Of a stretch of 56,985 nucleotides of DNA, positions 46,727 to 56,512 are shown piece by piece. Below the pieces are notes generated by a model. The model saw only the letters and a list, made by a program, of their open reading frames with translations, was not told the DNA's origin and did not search any database. This DNA is from Rhodocyclaceae bacterium (GTDB lineage: Bacteria > Pseudomonadota > Gammaproteobacteria > Burkholderiales > Rhodocyclaceae): positions 1 to 56,985 of the forward strand of contig RXJP01000044.1 in assembly GCA_003963315.1 (NCBI GenBank), written 5' to 3'. Every line of letters begins with the position of its first letter. The first letter of the stretch is position 1. The position numbers and the translations under genes were made by a program.

Positions 46727-47473
46727 ATGCAGCGAAGGGAACTATGCGCGTATCTGGATGCCACGCTGGATGCAGCGCGGTTTCGCGATTATTGCCCAAA
46801 TGGATTGCAGGTGGAAGGCAGGGCGGATATTAACAAGGTGGTCTGTGGCGTCACGGCCAGCCAGGCCTTGATCGACGAGGCGATCCGGCAAGGAGCGGAC
46901 GCCTTGGTGGTGCATCACGGTTGGTTCTGGAAGGGCGAGGATGGCCGGGTGACAGGCATGCGCAAGGCGCGTCTGGCGGCGCTGCTCAAACACGACATCA
47001 ATCTGATCGCCTACCACCTGCCCTTGGATGCCCATGGGGAACTGGGCAATAACGCACAGTTGGCGCGGGTTGCCGGGTGGTTGGTGGAGGGACGTTTCGC
47101 TGAACAGGACATCGGGTTTTATGGGCGTACAGCGGAGAGGCAGTCCGCTGCCGCAGTGGCCGCCCATCTGCATCAAGTGTTGGGGCGACAGCCGCTCCTG
47201 GTGGGTAACAGTGAGCGGGAAGTAGCGCGAATTGCTTGGTGCACCGGCGGGGCCCAGGGGTATTTCGAGCAGGCCATTGCTGTCGGCGCTGACCTGTTCG
47301 TGAGTGGCGAAATTTCCGAGCAGACCACCCATCTGGCCAGGGAATCCGGGGTCCCCTATATCGCCGCTGGTCACCATGCCACCGAACGTTACGGTGTTCA
47401 GGCCTTGGCGCAGCGCTTGACGGACGTGTTCGGCATCCAGTGCCGTTATGTCGAGGTGGAAAATCCCGTCTAG
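46727..47473 (+). CDS. Nif3-like (YbgI/DUF34) dinuclear metal centre protein
   Basis: 248 residues from ATG 46727, which is nine bases after GGAG; in-frame GTG 46724 and ATG 46718 are alternatives. Motifs DYCPNGLQVEGR, ALVVHHGWFWKG (metal His pair), AYHLPLDAHGELGNNAQLA, FVSGEISEQTTHLARESG and AAGHHATERYGV supply the two-metal site of the family. Members are GTP cyclohydrolase-like hexamers whose role remains uncertain. Overlaps the msrA stop by 4 bp. Confidence 0.92.
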   Translation: MQRRELCAYLDATLDAARFRDYCPNGLQVEGRADINKVVCGVTASQALIDEAIRQGADALVVHHGWFWKGEDGRVTGMRKARLAALLKHDINLIAYHLPLDAHGELGNNAQLARVAGWLVEGRFAEQDIGFYGRTAERQSAAAVAAHLHQVLGRQPLLVGNSEREVARIAWCTGGAQGYFEQAIAVGADLFVSGEISEQTTHLARESGVPYIAAGHHATERYGVQALAQRLTDVFGIQCRYVEVENPV

Positions 47474-48006
47474 GTTTTCTTCAGCCGATCCCGAAACAAT
47501 GCCCGTAGCTTGCCCACTTTCGGGGCAACCACGTATTGGCAGTAGGACTGGTTTGGATTGTGGGCAAAGTAGTTTTGGTGATAATCCTCGGCCGGCCAGA
47601 AGGTCGGGGCAGGGGCTATTTGGGTTACCACCGGGTCTGGCCAAGTGCCAGACGCCTCGAATTCGGCCAGCAGGTCCCGTGCAATGTCTTCCTGAACCGA
47701 GCTGTGGGTGTAGATCACCGACCGATATTGGGTGCCGATGTCGTTGCCCTGCCGGTTTGGGGTAGTGGGGTCGTGGATGGCGAAAAAGGCCTCCAGCAGA
47801 TTGCGGTAGCTGAGTAGGGCTGGGTCGAAATGGATTTGCACCACTTCGGCATGGCCGGTATCGCCGCCGCATACGCTGTGGTAGTCGGGTTGTTCAGTGG
47901 TGCCGCCGCTGTAACCCGAGATCACGCTTTCAACACCTTCGAGCTGCTTCAGGGCGGCTTCCAGGCACCAGAAACAGCCGCCACCCAGGGTTGCGATTTC
48001 GCTCAT
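47470..48006 (-). CDS. msrA: Peptide methionine sulfoxide reductase A
   Basis: 178 residues. The catalytic motif GCFWC has Cys11 as nucleophile. VISGYSGGTTEQPDYHSVCG and HAEVVQIHFDPALLSY are typical, and QNYFAHNPNQSYCQYVVAPK holds the C-terminal Cys that may recycle the enzyme. It reduces methionine-S-sulfoxide in proteins. GGAGGAAG is just upstream. No signal peptide, so cytoplasmic. Confidence 0.95.
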   Translation of the reverse strand: MSEIATLGGGCFWCLEAALKQLEGVESVISGYSGGTTEQPDYHSVCGGDTGHAEVVQIHFDPALLSYRNLLEAFFAIHDPTTPNRQGNDIGTQYRSVIYTHSSVQEDIARDLLAEFEASGTWPDPVVTQIAPAPTFWPAEDYHQNYFAHNPNQSYCQYVVAPKVGKLRALFRDRLKKT

Positions 48007-48119
48007 GGTCGCTTCCTCCAGCGTTTGATTTGTCCGCCATTATGCACGGGGCAAGGCCGGGGCAACATGGGATACACTCAGGGCCCATTGGCGACAAGCC
48101 GCAATGCGGAGTTCTACCC

Positions 48120-49790
48120 ATGTCCAGCGTCCTTTTCGATAAATATCTGCCGTTTTTCCGCCAGGCCATTGCTGCGGTGGAGAACCGGGTGTACTGGAGT
48201 CCGTTTCCGGAAAATCCCGCTCACTTGGGGGCGGAGGCCATTGAAGAGGGGCGGCAGGCCTTCGAGGCTTATCGGGATGCTTCCTTTTACCTGGACCAAC
48301 CTGGCGTGGTAGGGCGCAATGGTGGTGAGGTTTCGCCCTATGGTTTCGCCCTTAACGTGTCCTATCCCGTGTGCAACCCCGACGCGCTCATCATGGCGGC
48401 TCGCAGCGCCATGTGGCCCTGGGTCAAGGCCGGCCCGGAGGATAGGGTAGGGGTGTGCCTGGAAGTCTTGCATCGCCTACAGACCCATGGTGTGGAGATG
48501 GCCTTTGCCGCCATGCATACCACCGGGCAGTCCTTCACCTTCGCTTATCAGTATTCCCTGGCCCAGGCCCTGGATCGCGGCCTGGAAGCGGTGGCGTGCG
48601 CCTACAAGGAAATGAAGCAGGTGCCCTATCGTTCCAGTTGGACCCGGCCTCAGTCCAATGGCGGCAGCGTCACTATGGACAAGGTGTTTACCCCGGTGCC
48701 GCGGGGCATCGGTCTGGTTATCGCCTGTTCCACCTCGCCCACCTGGAGTGCTTTCCCCGGCATTTTCGCCAATCTGGTGACGGGCAATCCCGTGATCGTG
48801 AAACCCCATCCCCAGGCCATCCTGCCCTTGGCGCTGACGGTGGCGGTGGCCCGTATGGTGCTGAAGGAGTCTGGATTCGATCCCAATCTGATCAGTTTGC
48901 TGGTGGATGACGAAACCGAATCTGTGGCCAGGATCGCCGCCCTCAAGCCGGAGATCCGCCTGATCGACTACACAGGCGGTATGGCCCAGGGCGACTGGCT
49001 GGAGGAAAACGCCCACCATGCGGTACTTTTTGCCCAGCGTTCCAGCCTCAATTGCGTCGTTGTGGATTCCACCGACGACTACAAGGGCCTGTTACGCAAT
49101 CTGGCCCTCAGCCTTTGTCTGTACTCCGGCCAATTGGGCGCTACACCCCGGTTGGTGCTGGTTTCCCGAGAAGGGGTGAAAACGGTCGAGGAAACAGTCT
49201 CTGCCGAGCAATTCGGCCGCGACTTGGCCGCCACCATCAGCCGTCTGCTTGATGAAGGGGAAAAGGCGCTGGATGTCATGGGCTGCTTGCACGCCGAATG
49301 GCTCAAGGAAGGCATTGATGCCGCCCGGGAGGTGGGCGAGGTGCTGCGGGATTCTTCCCCCGTGGAGAACCCGAACTGGCCCGCGGCCAGGATTCATTCC
49401 CCCTTGTTGGTCAAGGTGGGGGTGCTGGATGAGCAAGCTTTTGCCAAGGAATATTTCGGCCCGGTCAGTTTTCTGGTGGAAACTGGCACCACCACCGAGG
49501 CCCTGGCTTTGGCCGAGCGGGTGATGGCCAGTAGCGGCGCTCTGGCGCTGGGGCTGCATTCCACCAACGAACATGTGCAGGAACTGGCGGCCGACCTTTC
49601 CTTGCGCCAGGGTGTGCCGCTGCACCTTAATCTCACCGGTAATGTGTTCATGAACCAGTCAGCCGCCTATGCCGATTTCTACGGTACTGGCGCGAACCCG
49701 GCAGCCAATTGCAGCTTTACCGACTCCGCTTTTGTCTCCCGACGCTTCTTTTTGGTGCAGACCCAAAGCCCGGTTCCGGCCTCGGCCTGA
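48120..49790 (+). CDS. PaaN-like aldehyde dehydrogenase superfamily protein; catalytic Cys apparently missing
   Basis: 556 residues from ATG 48120 (MSSVLFDKYLPFFRQAIAA); an open frame from 47991 runs through the msrA promoter and is not supported. The N-terminal YWSPFPENP, GRNGGEVSPYGFALNVSYP, the RGIGLVIACSTSPTWSAFPG fold motif and the C-terminal LNLTGNVFMNQSAAYADFYG match the PaaN group of phenylacetate degradation. At the position of the active-site Cys (GQxC) the sequence reads LYSGQLGATPR, with Gly instead of Cys, so ordinary aldehyde oxidation is doubtful. No other paa genes are in the window. It may act on another substrate or be a non-enzymatic paralogue. Confidence 0.75.
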   Translation: MSSVLFDKYLPFFRQAIAAVENRVYWSPFPENPAHLGAEAIEEGRQAFEAYRDASFYLDQPGVVGRNGGEVSPYGFALNVSYPVCNPDALIMAARSAMWPWVKAGPEDRVGVCLEVLHRLQTHGVEMAFAAMHTTGQSFTFAYQYSLAQALDRGLEAVACAYKEMKQVPYRSSWTRPQSNGGSVTMDKVFTPVPRGIGLVIACSTSPTWSAFPGIFANLVTGNPVIVKPHPQAILPLALTVAVARMVLKESGFDPNLISLLVDDETESVARIAALKPEIRLIDYTGGMAQGDWLEENAHHAVLFAQRSSLNCVVVDSTDDYKGLLRNLALSLCLYSGQLGATPRLVLVSREGVKTVEETVSAEQFGRDLAATISRLLDEGEKALDVMGCLHAEWLKEGIDAAREVGEVLRDSSPVENPNWPAARIHSPLLVKVGVLDEQAFAKEYFGPVSFLVETGTTTEALALAERVMASSGALALGLHSTNEHVQELAADLSLRQGVPLHLNLTGNVFMNQSAAYADFYGTGANPAANCSFTDSAFVSRRFFLVQTQSPVPASA

Positions 49791-50012
49791 ATACGGCAAA
49801 ACAAGCCCAGGTCCGCTCTGTTAGCGGCCGTAAGCTGGGCGTAAGTGTGTTCGGCCGGAGACGGGGCAGCCTGAATGGAGTATCATCAATGACCCGCCAA
49901 GAACAGGCGGCACGGTCTTGATCGCTCGAAAATACGCTCCAAGAGGGTCTGTGTTTTCTGAATCCGGTCCGTATCAAAAAATCTCAAACGCACCTTACAG
50001 CAAGGAAGACGC
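49791..50012. other. Intergenic region upstream of sucC
   Basis: 222 bp without a convincing gene. It contains TATCAT at 49881-49886 (a possible -10, poor -35) and a small hairpin (CCGCC, loop AAGAACA, GGCGG) shortly after it. The sucC ribosome binding site AAGGA lies at its end. It should hold the sucCD promoter. Confidence 0.5.
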
Positions 50013-51173
<1,161 letters not shown>

Positions 51174-51184
51174 GGGGAAGCAGA

Positions 51185-52078
51185 ATGTCCATCTACATCA
51201 ACAAAAACACCAAGGTGATCACCCAGGGTATCACCGGCAAGACCGGCCAGTTCCACACCGAAAAGTGCCAGGAATACGCCAACGGCAAGGAATGTTTCGT
51301 TGCTGGTGTGAACCCCAAGAAGGCCGGCGAGAAGATTTTTGATATCCCGATCTTTGGTTCCGTCAAGGAAGCTGCTTCCGAGACTGGCGCTACCGTTTCC
51401 GTCATCTACGTGCCCCCCGCCGGCGCTGCTGCTGCCATTTGGGAAGCCGTGGAAGCCGATCTGGACCTGGCCATCTGCATCACCGAAGGCATCCCCGTCC
51501 GCGACATGCTGGAAGTGCGTAACCGCATGAAGGCCAAGGAAGCTGCCGGTGGCAAGAAAACCCTGCTGTTGGGCCCTAACTGCCCTGGCCTGATCACCCC
51601 CGATGAAATCAAGATCGGCATCATGCCCGGCCACATCCATCGCAAGGGTCGTATCGGCGTGGTTTCCCGTTCCGGCACCCTGACCTACGAAGCCGTGGCC
51701 CAACTGACCGAAATCGGTCTCGGCCAGTCTTCTGCCGTGGGTATCGGTGGTGACCCCATCAACGGCCTCAAGCACATCGACGTGATGAAGGCCTTCAACG
51801 ACGACCCCGATACCGACGCCGTCATCATGATCGGCGAAATCGGCGGTCCCGACGAAGCCGAAGCCGCGCTGTGGTGCAAGGCCAACATGAAGAAGCCCAT
51901 CGTTGGCTTCATCGCCGGTGTGACCGCCCCCCCCGGAAAGCGCATGGGCCATGCCGGCGCGCTGATCTCCGGTGGCGCCGATACGGCCGATGCCAAGCTT
52001 GCCATCATGGAAGAGTGCGGCTTCAAGGTGACCCGCAACCCGTCCGAAATGGGCAAGCTGCTCAAGGCCCTGCTGTAA
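51185..52078 (+). CDS. sucD: Succinyl-CoA synthetase, alpha subunit
   Basis: 297 residues. The CoA-binding ITQGITGKTGQFHTEKC, the power-helix and ligand motifs GPNCPGLITPDEIKIGIMPG, SRSGTLTYEAVAQLTEIGLG and the phospho-His site GHAGALISGGADTA are conserved. It is 11 bp after sucC and ends at a strong terminator. Confidence 0.97.
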   Translation: MSIYINKNTKVITQGITGKTGQFHTEKCQEYANGKECFVAGVNPKKAGEKIFDIPIFGSVKEAASETGATVSVIYVPPAGAAAAIWEAVEADLDLAICITEGIPVRDMLEVRNRMKAKEAAGGKKTLLLGPNCPGLITPDEIKIGIMPGHIHRKGRIGVVSRSGTLTYEAVAQLTEIGLGQSSAVGIGGDPINGLKHIDVMKAFNDDPDTDAVIMIGEIGGPDEAEAALWCKANMKKPIVGFIAGVTAPPGKRMGHAGALISGGADTADAKLAIMEECGFKVTRNPSEMGKLLKALL

Positions 52079-52096
52079 TCCCCCTTTAACGGGTAT

Positions 52097-52131
52097 AAAA
52101 CCGCGTCGATGGAAATCGACGCGGTTTTTTT
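52097..52131 (+). terminator. Rho-independent terminator of sucCD
   Basis: A 14-bp perfect stem (AAAACCGCGTCGAT, loop GGAA, ATCGACGCGGTTTT) is followed by TTT on the plus strand, 18 bp after the sucD stop. One of the clearest terminators in the window. The preceding A-run makes it able to work weakly on the other strand as well. Confidence 0.95.
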
Positions 52132-52155
52132 ATTTCCGAGTCTCGAACAACACCC

Positions 52156-52851
52156 ATGGATTTCGCCTCCCCTGATTTCTGGATCGCCGTCTTCCAGATC
52201 ATCATCATCGATTTGCTGCTTTCCGGCGACAACGCGGTGGTAATTGCCCTGGCCTGCCGCAATCTCCCTACCCATCAGCGCAAGTTGGGCATTCTCTGGG
52301 GCGTGGCCGGTGCAGTGGGCTTGCGGGTGTTGCTGACGGCCCTGGCGGCGACCCTACTGGGATTGCCCTACCTTAAACTCGGAGGGGGTGCGCTGTTGCT
52401 TTGGATCGGCATCAAGCTATTGCTGCCCGAGGATGGGGAGGGGCACGACATCCAGGCTTCCGACAGGCTGGTTGGGGCAATCAAAACCATCATCGTGGCC
52501 GACTTCGTCATGAGCCTGGACAATGTAATCGGGGTTGCCGCCGCCGCCCACGGTTCCTTGCTGTTGTTACTGTTCGGTCTGGCTGTGAGCATCCCTTTGA
52601 TCGTCTTTTCCAGCCAACTGGTGCTTCATTTGATGGAACGCTTCCCTTTCCTGGTCAGCCTGGGGGCCGGGTTGCTTGGGTATGTGGCGGGGAGCATGAT
52701 GGTCACGGACCCGGCTTTGAGCCCTTGGCTGGACCTGAAAACGGGTTGGGTGGCGACATTGGCTGGAAGCCTCTGTGCCGTCCTGGTGATTTTGGTGGGC
52801 AATGGCTTGGCCTGGCGGCATGGCCGCAAGGAAGACCGCACCGTTCTTTGA
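52156..52851 (+). CDS. TerC-family integral membrane protein (YjbE type)
   Basis: 231 residues with seven membrane helices. The paired TerC motifs SGDNAVVIALACRNLP and DFVMSLDNVIGVAAAAHG hold the conserved Asp-Asn residues of the family. Family members have been linked to manganese or calcium export and metal loading of exported proteins. The substrate here is not known. It starts 25 bp after the sucCD terminator; no yybP-ykoY-type riboswitch is seen in this short gap. Confidence 0.87.
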   Translation: MDFASPDFWIAVFQIIIIDLLLSGDNAVVIALACRNLPTHQRKLGILWGVAGAVGLRVLLTALAATLLGLPYLKLGGGALLLWIGIKLLLPEDGEGHDIQASDRLVGAIKTIIVADFVMSLDNVIGVAAAAHGSLLLLLFGLAVSIPLIVFSSQLVLHLMERFPFLVSLGAGLLGYVAGSMMVTDPALSPWLDLKTGWVATLAGSLCAVLVILVGNGLAWRHGRKEDRTVL

Positions 52852-52936
52852 GCCATTTTCGATAAGCCATGGCACTTAAGGCATAGCCAGTGGTGTGCCG
52901 GGGAGGCAATATTCCGCAAAATTTCAAGAGAAATAT

Positions 52937-52966
52937 TTGACTGTATTAAGGCAGGACTGCAAGAAT
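52937..52966 (+). promoter_or_regulatory. Candidate promoter of the CHASE2 kinase operon
   Basis: TTGACT (52937-52942) and AAGAAT (52961-52966) are 18 bases apart, in an AT-rich part of the 181-bp gap. The -35 matches 5/6 and the -10 4/6. Transcription would start near 52973, leaving a ~60-base leader. Confidence 0.4.
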
Positions 52967-53032
52967 TGCCACTATCGCCCTGTTTATATGCAGACTTGTT
53001 TATAGTCGGGGCCTTGCCGGGACGTAAACTCG

Positions 53033-55642
53033 ATGAAAATGAAAAAAACGGGATTCTGGAAGTCCGACGCCTTTCTTGGGGTAGTCGTTACGGTCATCAT
53101 GTTGGTGGTCAGCGGCAGCGACCTCCTGCAAAGCCTCGAACGAAAGGCCTACGACCTTGGCGTGGGCATGACATCCCGTTCCCCTTCCGACAAGGTGGCC
53201 GTGATCGCCATAGACAAGCAGAGCATCGACAACATCGGTCGTTGGCCTTGGTCGCGAGAGATCATGGCTGATATGGTTGAAAAGCTGGCAGCAGCCAAGG
53301 CTAAAGTGATCGCCACCACCATCTTCTATTCCGAGCCGCAGATCGATCCCGGGCTTGGCTATATCAACAAGATGGCAGAGTTGTGCAACCTCGCCCCCGT
53401 GGCGGCACCGGCTGTTGTGCCAGCGCCTGTCGCTGATGGCACAGCCGTTCCGGCGCCTGCCGTCGCGCCAACCCCTGTGGAGTATCGTTCCTCTTGTCCT
53501 TCCCTCACGGCCGTGTTGGCAGAGGCTGAGGAAAAACTGAATACCGACCTACGCCTAGCCACCGCTTTCGGCAAAGCCGGCAACGTGGCTTTGCCGATAT
53601 TGTTCCGCCTCGGTGACCCGCTCGGCAAGCCGGATAAGGAACTGCCTGACTACATCAAAGCCAATTCCGTTAAACAGGTCAGCAGTGGTGAAGACATTCC
53701 CATTCCCACCATGGATGTGGATGCGTCGGTGATCGAACCGTTAGGGAAAACTGCCGCGGCCATCGGCCATTTGAATGTGACCCCCGATGTGGACGGGGGC
53801 ATCCGCAGCGAGGCCCTCGTGCTGGGCCATTTCGACCAGACCTATCCTTCCCTGTCCCTGCTGGTGGCCGCCCGCAGCCACAACCTGGGGCCGGCCGACA
53901 TACAAGTTCATGCGGGGCAGTCAGTGCAGTTGGGGCGGCTCAAGATCGCTACGGATGCCTATACCCGCATGTCCACCTTTTTCTACAAGGATAGGGATGG
54001 ACACGCGGCCTTCCCGGTGGACTCCTTTTTCGATGTCAAGACCGGCAAGATTCCCTATGACAAATATCGGGACAAGATCGTCCTGATCGGCCCGACGGCG
54101 GCAGGGGTGGGCAGTGTTTTCGTCACCCCAATTTCCCCTTCCATGCCCGCGGTGCTGATGCAGGCCCATGCAGTGTCGAGCATTCTGTCCGAGCACTTCT
54201 TCGTCTCGCCATCTTGGGGCTTCTGGGTGGAAAAGGCGGTGTTCCTCCTAGTGGCTGCTTATCTGATCGCTTTGTTGCCCAGGCTCAAGGCTGGTATGGG
54301 GGCGGGGTTGACCGTGGTTTTGCTGGTGGTGCTGGTTGGCAGCCACTTCGTATTGATGACGACCCAATTGATGTGGTTGCAACTGATGCTACCGGCTACT
54401 TTGCTGCTGGTGGGCCATGCTTTGCTGACCACCAAGCGTTTCCTGCTTACCGAGCAGGGCAAGGAAAAGTCCGATCTGGATTCAGCCGAGTCCAACCGCA
54501 TGCTGGGGCTGGCTTTCCAAGGCCAGGGTCAGTTGGACATGGCTTTCGACAAGTTCCGCAAGTGCCCCCTGGACGACCAGTTGATGGAGAACCTCTACAA
54601 CCTGGCCCTGGATTTTGAGCGCAAACGGCAGTTCAACAAGGCCGAGTCGGTATTCCGCTACATGGCCGACTACAACCCCAAGTTCCGCGACCTGGAGCAG
54701 CGCCTGAACCGGGCGGTGCAGATGTCGGAAACCGTTATCCTGGGCGGCGCGAGCGGCGGACGTACCAACGCCAGCCTGCTGGACGCCGGTGGCAATGTGG
54801 AAAAACCCATGTTGGGCCGCTTCCAAGTAGAGAAGGAGTTGGGCAAGGGCGCCATGGGGGTGGTGTATCTGGGCAAGGATCCCAAGATCAACCGGGTGGT
54901 GGCGATCAAGACCATGGCCCTTTCCCAAGAATTCGAGGCGGACGAGTTGGTGGAGGTCAAGGAACGTTTCTTCCGCGAGGCGGAAACTGCGGGTCGCCTC
55001 AACCATCCGAACATCGTCACCATCTACGATGCCGGCGAAGAACACGACTTGGCCTATATCGCCATGGAATTCCTCAAGGGCCAGGATCTGGTGCCCTATA
55101 CCAAGCCGGACAAATTGCTGCCGGTGGATAGGGTGATGAGCATCATCGCCCGGGTGGCCGATGCCCTGGATTACGCCCACAAGAATTCCGTTGTGCACCG
55201 GGACATCAAGCCCGCCAACGTCATGTATGAACTGGAATCCGATACCGTGAAAGTCACGGACTTCGGTATCGCCCGGTTGACCGACTCCTCCAAGACCAAG
55301 ACCGGCATGGTCTTGGGCACGCCGAGCTACATGTCGCCAGAGCAACTGGCCGGAAGCAAGATCGACGGCCGCTCGGATCTATTCTCCCTGGGGGTGGCCC
55401 TATACCAGATGGCTTGTGGCAAATTGCCCTTCGAAGGCGAGTCCATGGCCCAACTGATGTTCCGTATTGCCAACGAGGCACCGACTGACATCCGCAGCGT
55501 ACGCAATGACCTCCCAGAATGCCTGGTGGCCATCATCAACCGGGCCTTGACCAAGGATATTAACCAGCGTTACCAGACAGGCGCCGAAATGGCCCAGGAC
55601 CTGCGTACTTGTGTTGTCGCCAGCGGGGGCTCCACCTCGTGA
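53033..55642 (+). CDS. CHASE2 domain - TPR - serine/threonine protein kinase
   Basis: 869 residues. The N-terminal membrane helix (FLGVVVTVIMLVVSG) precedes a periplasmic CHASE2 sensor up to about residue 385, with a Pro/Ala-rich insert at about 121-150. Three membrane helices follow (for example VFLLVAAYLIALLP, LTVVLLVVLVGSHFVLM), then a short TPR-like part, and the cytoplasmic kinase from ~593. The kinase is complete: GKGAMGVVYLGK loop, VAIKTM lysine, HRDIKPANVMY (His722), DFGIARL and GTPSYMSPEQL. It should phosphorylate Ser/Thr in response to an external signal. The stop overlaps the PP2C gene by 1 bp. The order sensor-then-kinase is the reverse of PknB. Probable targets: the FHA protein downstream. 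Confidence 0.92.
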   Translation: MKMKKTGFWKSDAFLGVVVTVIMLVVSGSDLLQSLERKAYDLGVGMTSRSPSDKVAVIAIDKQSIDNIGRWPWSREIMADMVEKLAAAKAKVIATTIFYSEPQIDPGLGYINKMAELCNLAPVAAPAVVPAPVADGTAVPAPAVAPTPVEYRSSCPSLTAVLAEAEEKLNTDLRLATAFGKAGNVALPILFRLGDPLGKPDKELPDYIKANSVKQVSSGEDIPIPTMDVDASVIEPLGKTAAAIGHLNVTPDVDGGIRSEALVLGHFDQTYPSLSLLVAARSHNLGPADIQVHAGQSVQLGRLKIATDAYTRMSTFFYKDRDGHAAFPVDSFFDVKTGKIPYDKYRDKIVLIGPTAAGVGSVFVTPISPSMPAVLMQAHAVSSILSEHFFVSPSWGFWVEKAVFLLVAAYLIALLPRLKAGMGAGLTVVLLVVLVGSHFVLMTTQLMWLQLMLPATLLLVGHALLTTKRFLLTEQGKEKSDLDSAESNRMLGLAFQGQGQLDMAFDKFRKCPLDDQLMENLYNLALDFERKRQFNKAESVFRYMADYNPKFRDLEQRLNRAVQMSETVILGGASGGRTNASLLDAGGNVEKPMLGRFQVEKELGKGAMGVVYLGKDPKINRVVAIKTMALSQEFEADELVEVKERFFREAETAGRLNHPNIVTIYDAGEEHDLAYIAMEFLKGQDLVPYTKPDKLLPVDRVMSIIARVADALDYAHKNSVVHRDIKPANVMYELESDTVKVTDFGIARLTDSSKTKTGMVLGTPSYMSPEQLAGSKIDGRSDLFSLGVALYQMACGKLPFEGESMAQLMFRIANEAPTDIRSVRNDLPECLVAIINRALTKDINQRYQTGAEMAQDLRTCVVASGGSTS

Positions 55643-56463
55643 TGGATTTGAGCCAGTCCTTGGAAATGGCGGTACGTTCGGATCCTGGCATGGTCCGAAC
55701 CAACAATGAGGATTCCGTGTTGGCCAATGTGGCCTGCGGTATTGCCGTGTTGGCTGACGGCATGGGGGGCTACAACGCGGGGGAGGTGGCCAGCGGCATG
55801 ACCACCGCGCTGCTGGGGACGCAACTGGAGCAGCTTTTCGACCAAAGGCCCCCTTATATGCCCAGTAGCGGCGGCTTATGGGGCGAAAAGGTCCTGGATC
55901 AGGAAATTCGTCGCGCCAACAGCGCAGTTTTCCAAGCTGGACAAAGTCATCCCCAGTATTCAGGAATGGGCACGACTTTGGTTGCCGCAGTTTTCTCCGA
56001 CAATCGCCTGATCGAGGCGCATATCGGCGATTCCCGCCTTTACCGCCTGCGGGGGGGCGAGTTGTCGGTGGTGACAAAAGACCATTCCCTGTTACAGGAA
56101 CAGATCGATGGTGGCATTATTACGCCGGAGCAGGCGAGATACTCCCAGAATAAGAATCTGGTGACCCGGGCCTTGGGGGTGGGAGCTGAAGTGGAGGCGG
56201 AAATCCATGTCCATGATGTTTTGCCGGGAGATATCTATTTGCTCTGCTCCGATGGGCTCAACGACATGGTGGAGGATGACGAAATCGGGATGGCCTTGCA
56301 GATGCTGTCCTCCAACTTGTCATTGTGTGCCGACCATTTGGTGCAAATGGCCAACGACAACGGTGGGCGAGACAATGTGTCGGTAATTCTGGTAAAAGTG
56401 AAGCAGCCTTTCCCCGCGCCGGGTGGTTGGTGGCGCAAGGTAGCGGGTTGGTTCAGGGCTTAG
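55642..56463 (+). CDS. PP2C-family serine/threonine phosphatase
   Basis: 273 residues from ATG 55642 (GTG 55639 is an alternative). The PP2C/Stp1 motifs are in order: RSDPGMVRTNNEDS, GIAVLADGMGGYNAGEVAS, SGMGTTLVAAVFSDNRL, AHIGDSRLYRLRGG, LLCSDGLNDMVEDDEI and GGRDNVSVILVKV, with all metal-binding Asp residues. It has no membrane segment. As part of a kinase-phosphatase-FHA set it should reverse phosphorylation by the upstream kinase. The start overlaps the kinase stop (TGATG), so translation is probably coupled. Confidence 0.93.
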   Translation: MDLSQSLEMAVRSDPGMVRTNNEDSVLANVACGIAVLADGMGGYNAGEVASGMTTALLGTQLEQLFDQRPPYMPSSGGLWGEKVLDQEIRRANSAVFQAGQSHPQYSGMGTTLVAAVFSDNRLIEAHIGDSRLYRLRGGELSVVTKDHSLLQEQIDGGIITPEQARYSQNKNLVTRALGVGAEVEAEIHVHDVLPGDIYLLCSDGLNDMVEDDEIGMALQMLSSNLSLCADHLVQMANDNGGRDNVSVILVKVKQPFPAPGGWWRKVAGWFRA

Positions 56464-56512
56464 ATAACGTCGGAAGCGCAGGAATACAGGGAAGGTATTA
56501 AGGGACCAAAAG

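Noticed and set aside
47991-48119. Upstream start for the PaaN-like gene
   Set aside because: This part runs through the msrA start and promoter; family similarity begins at 48120.
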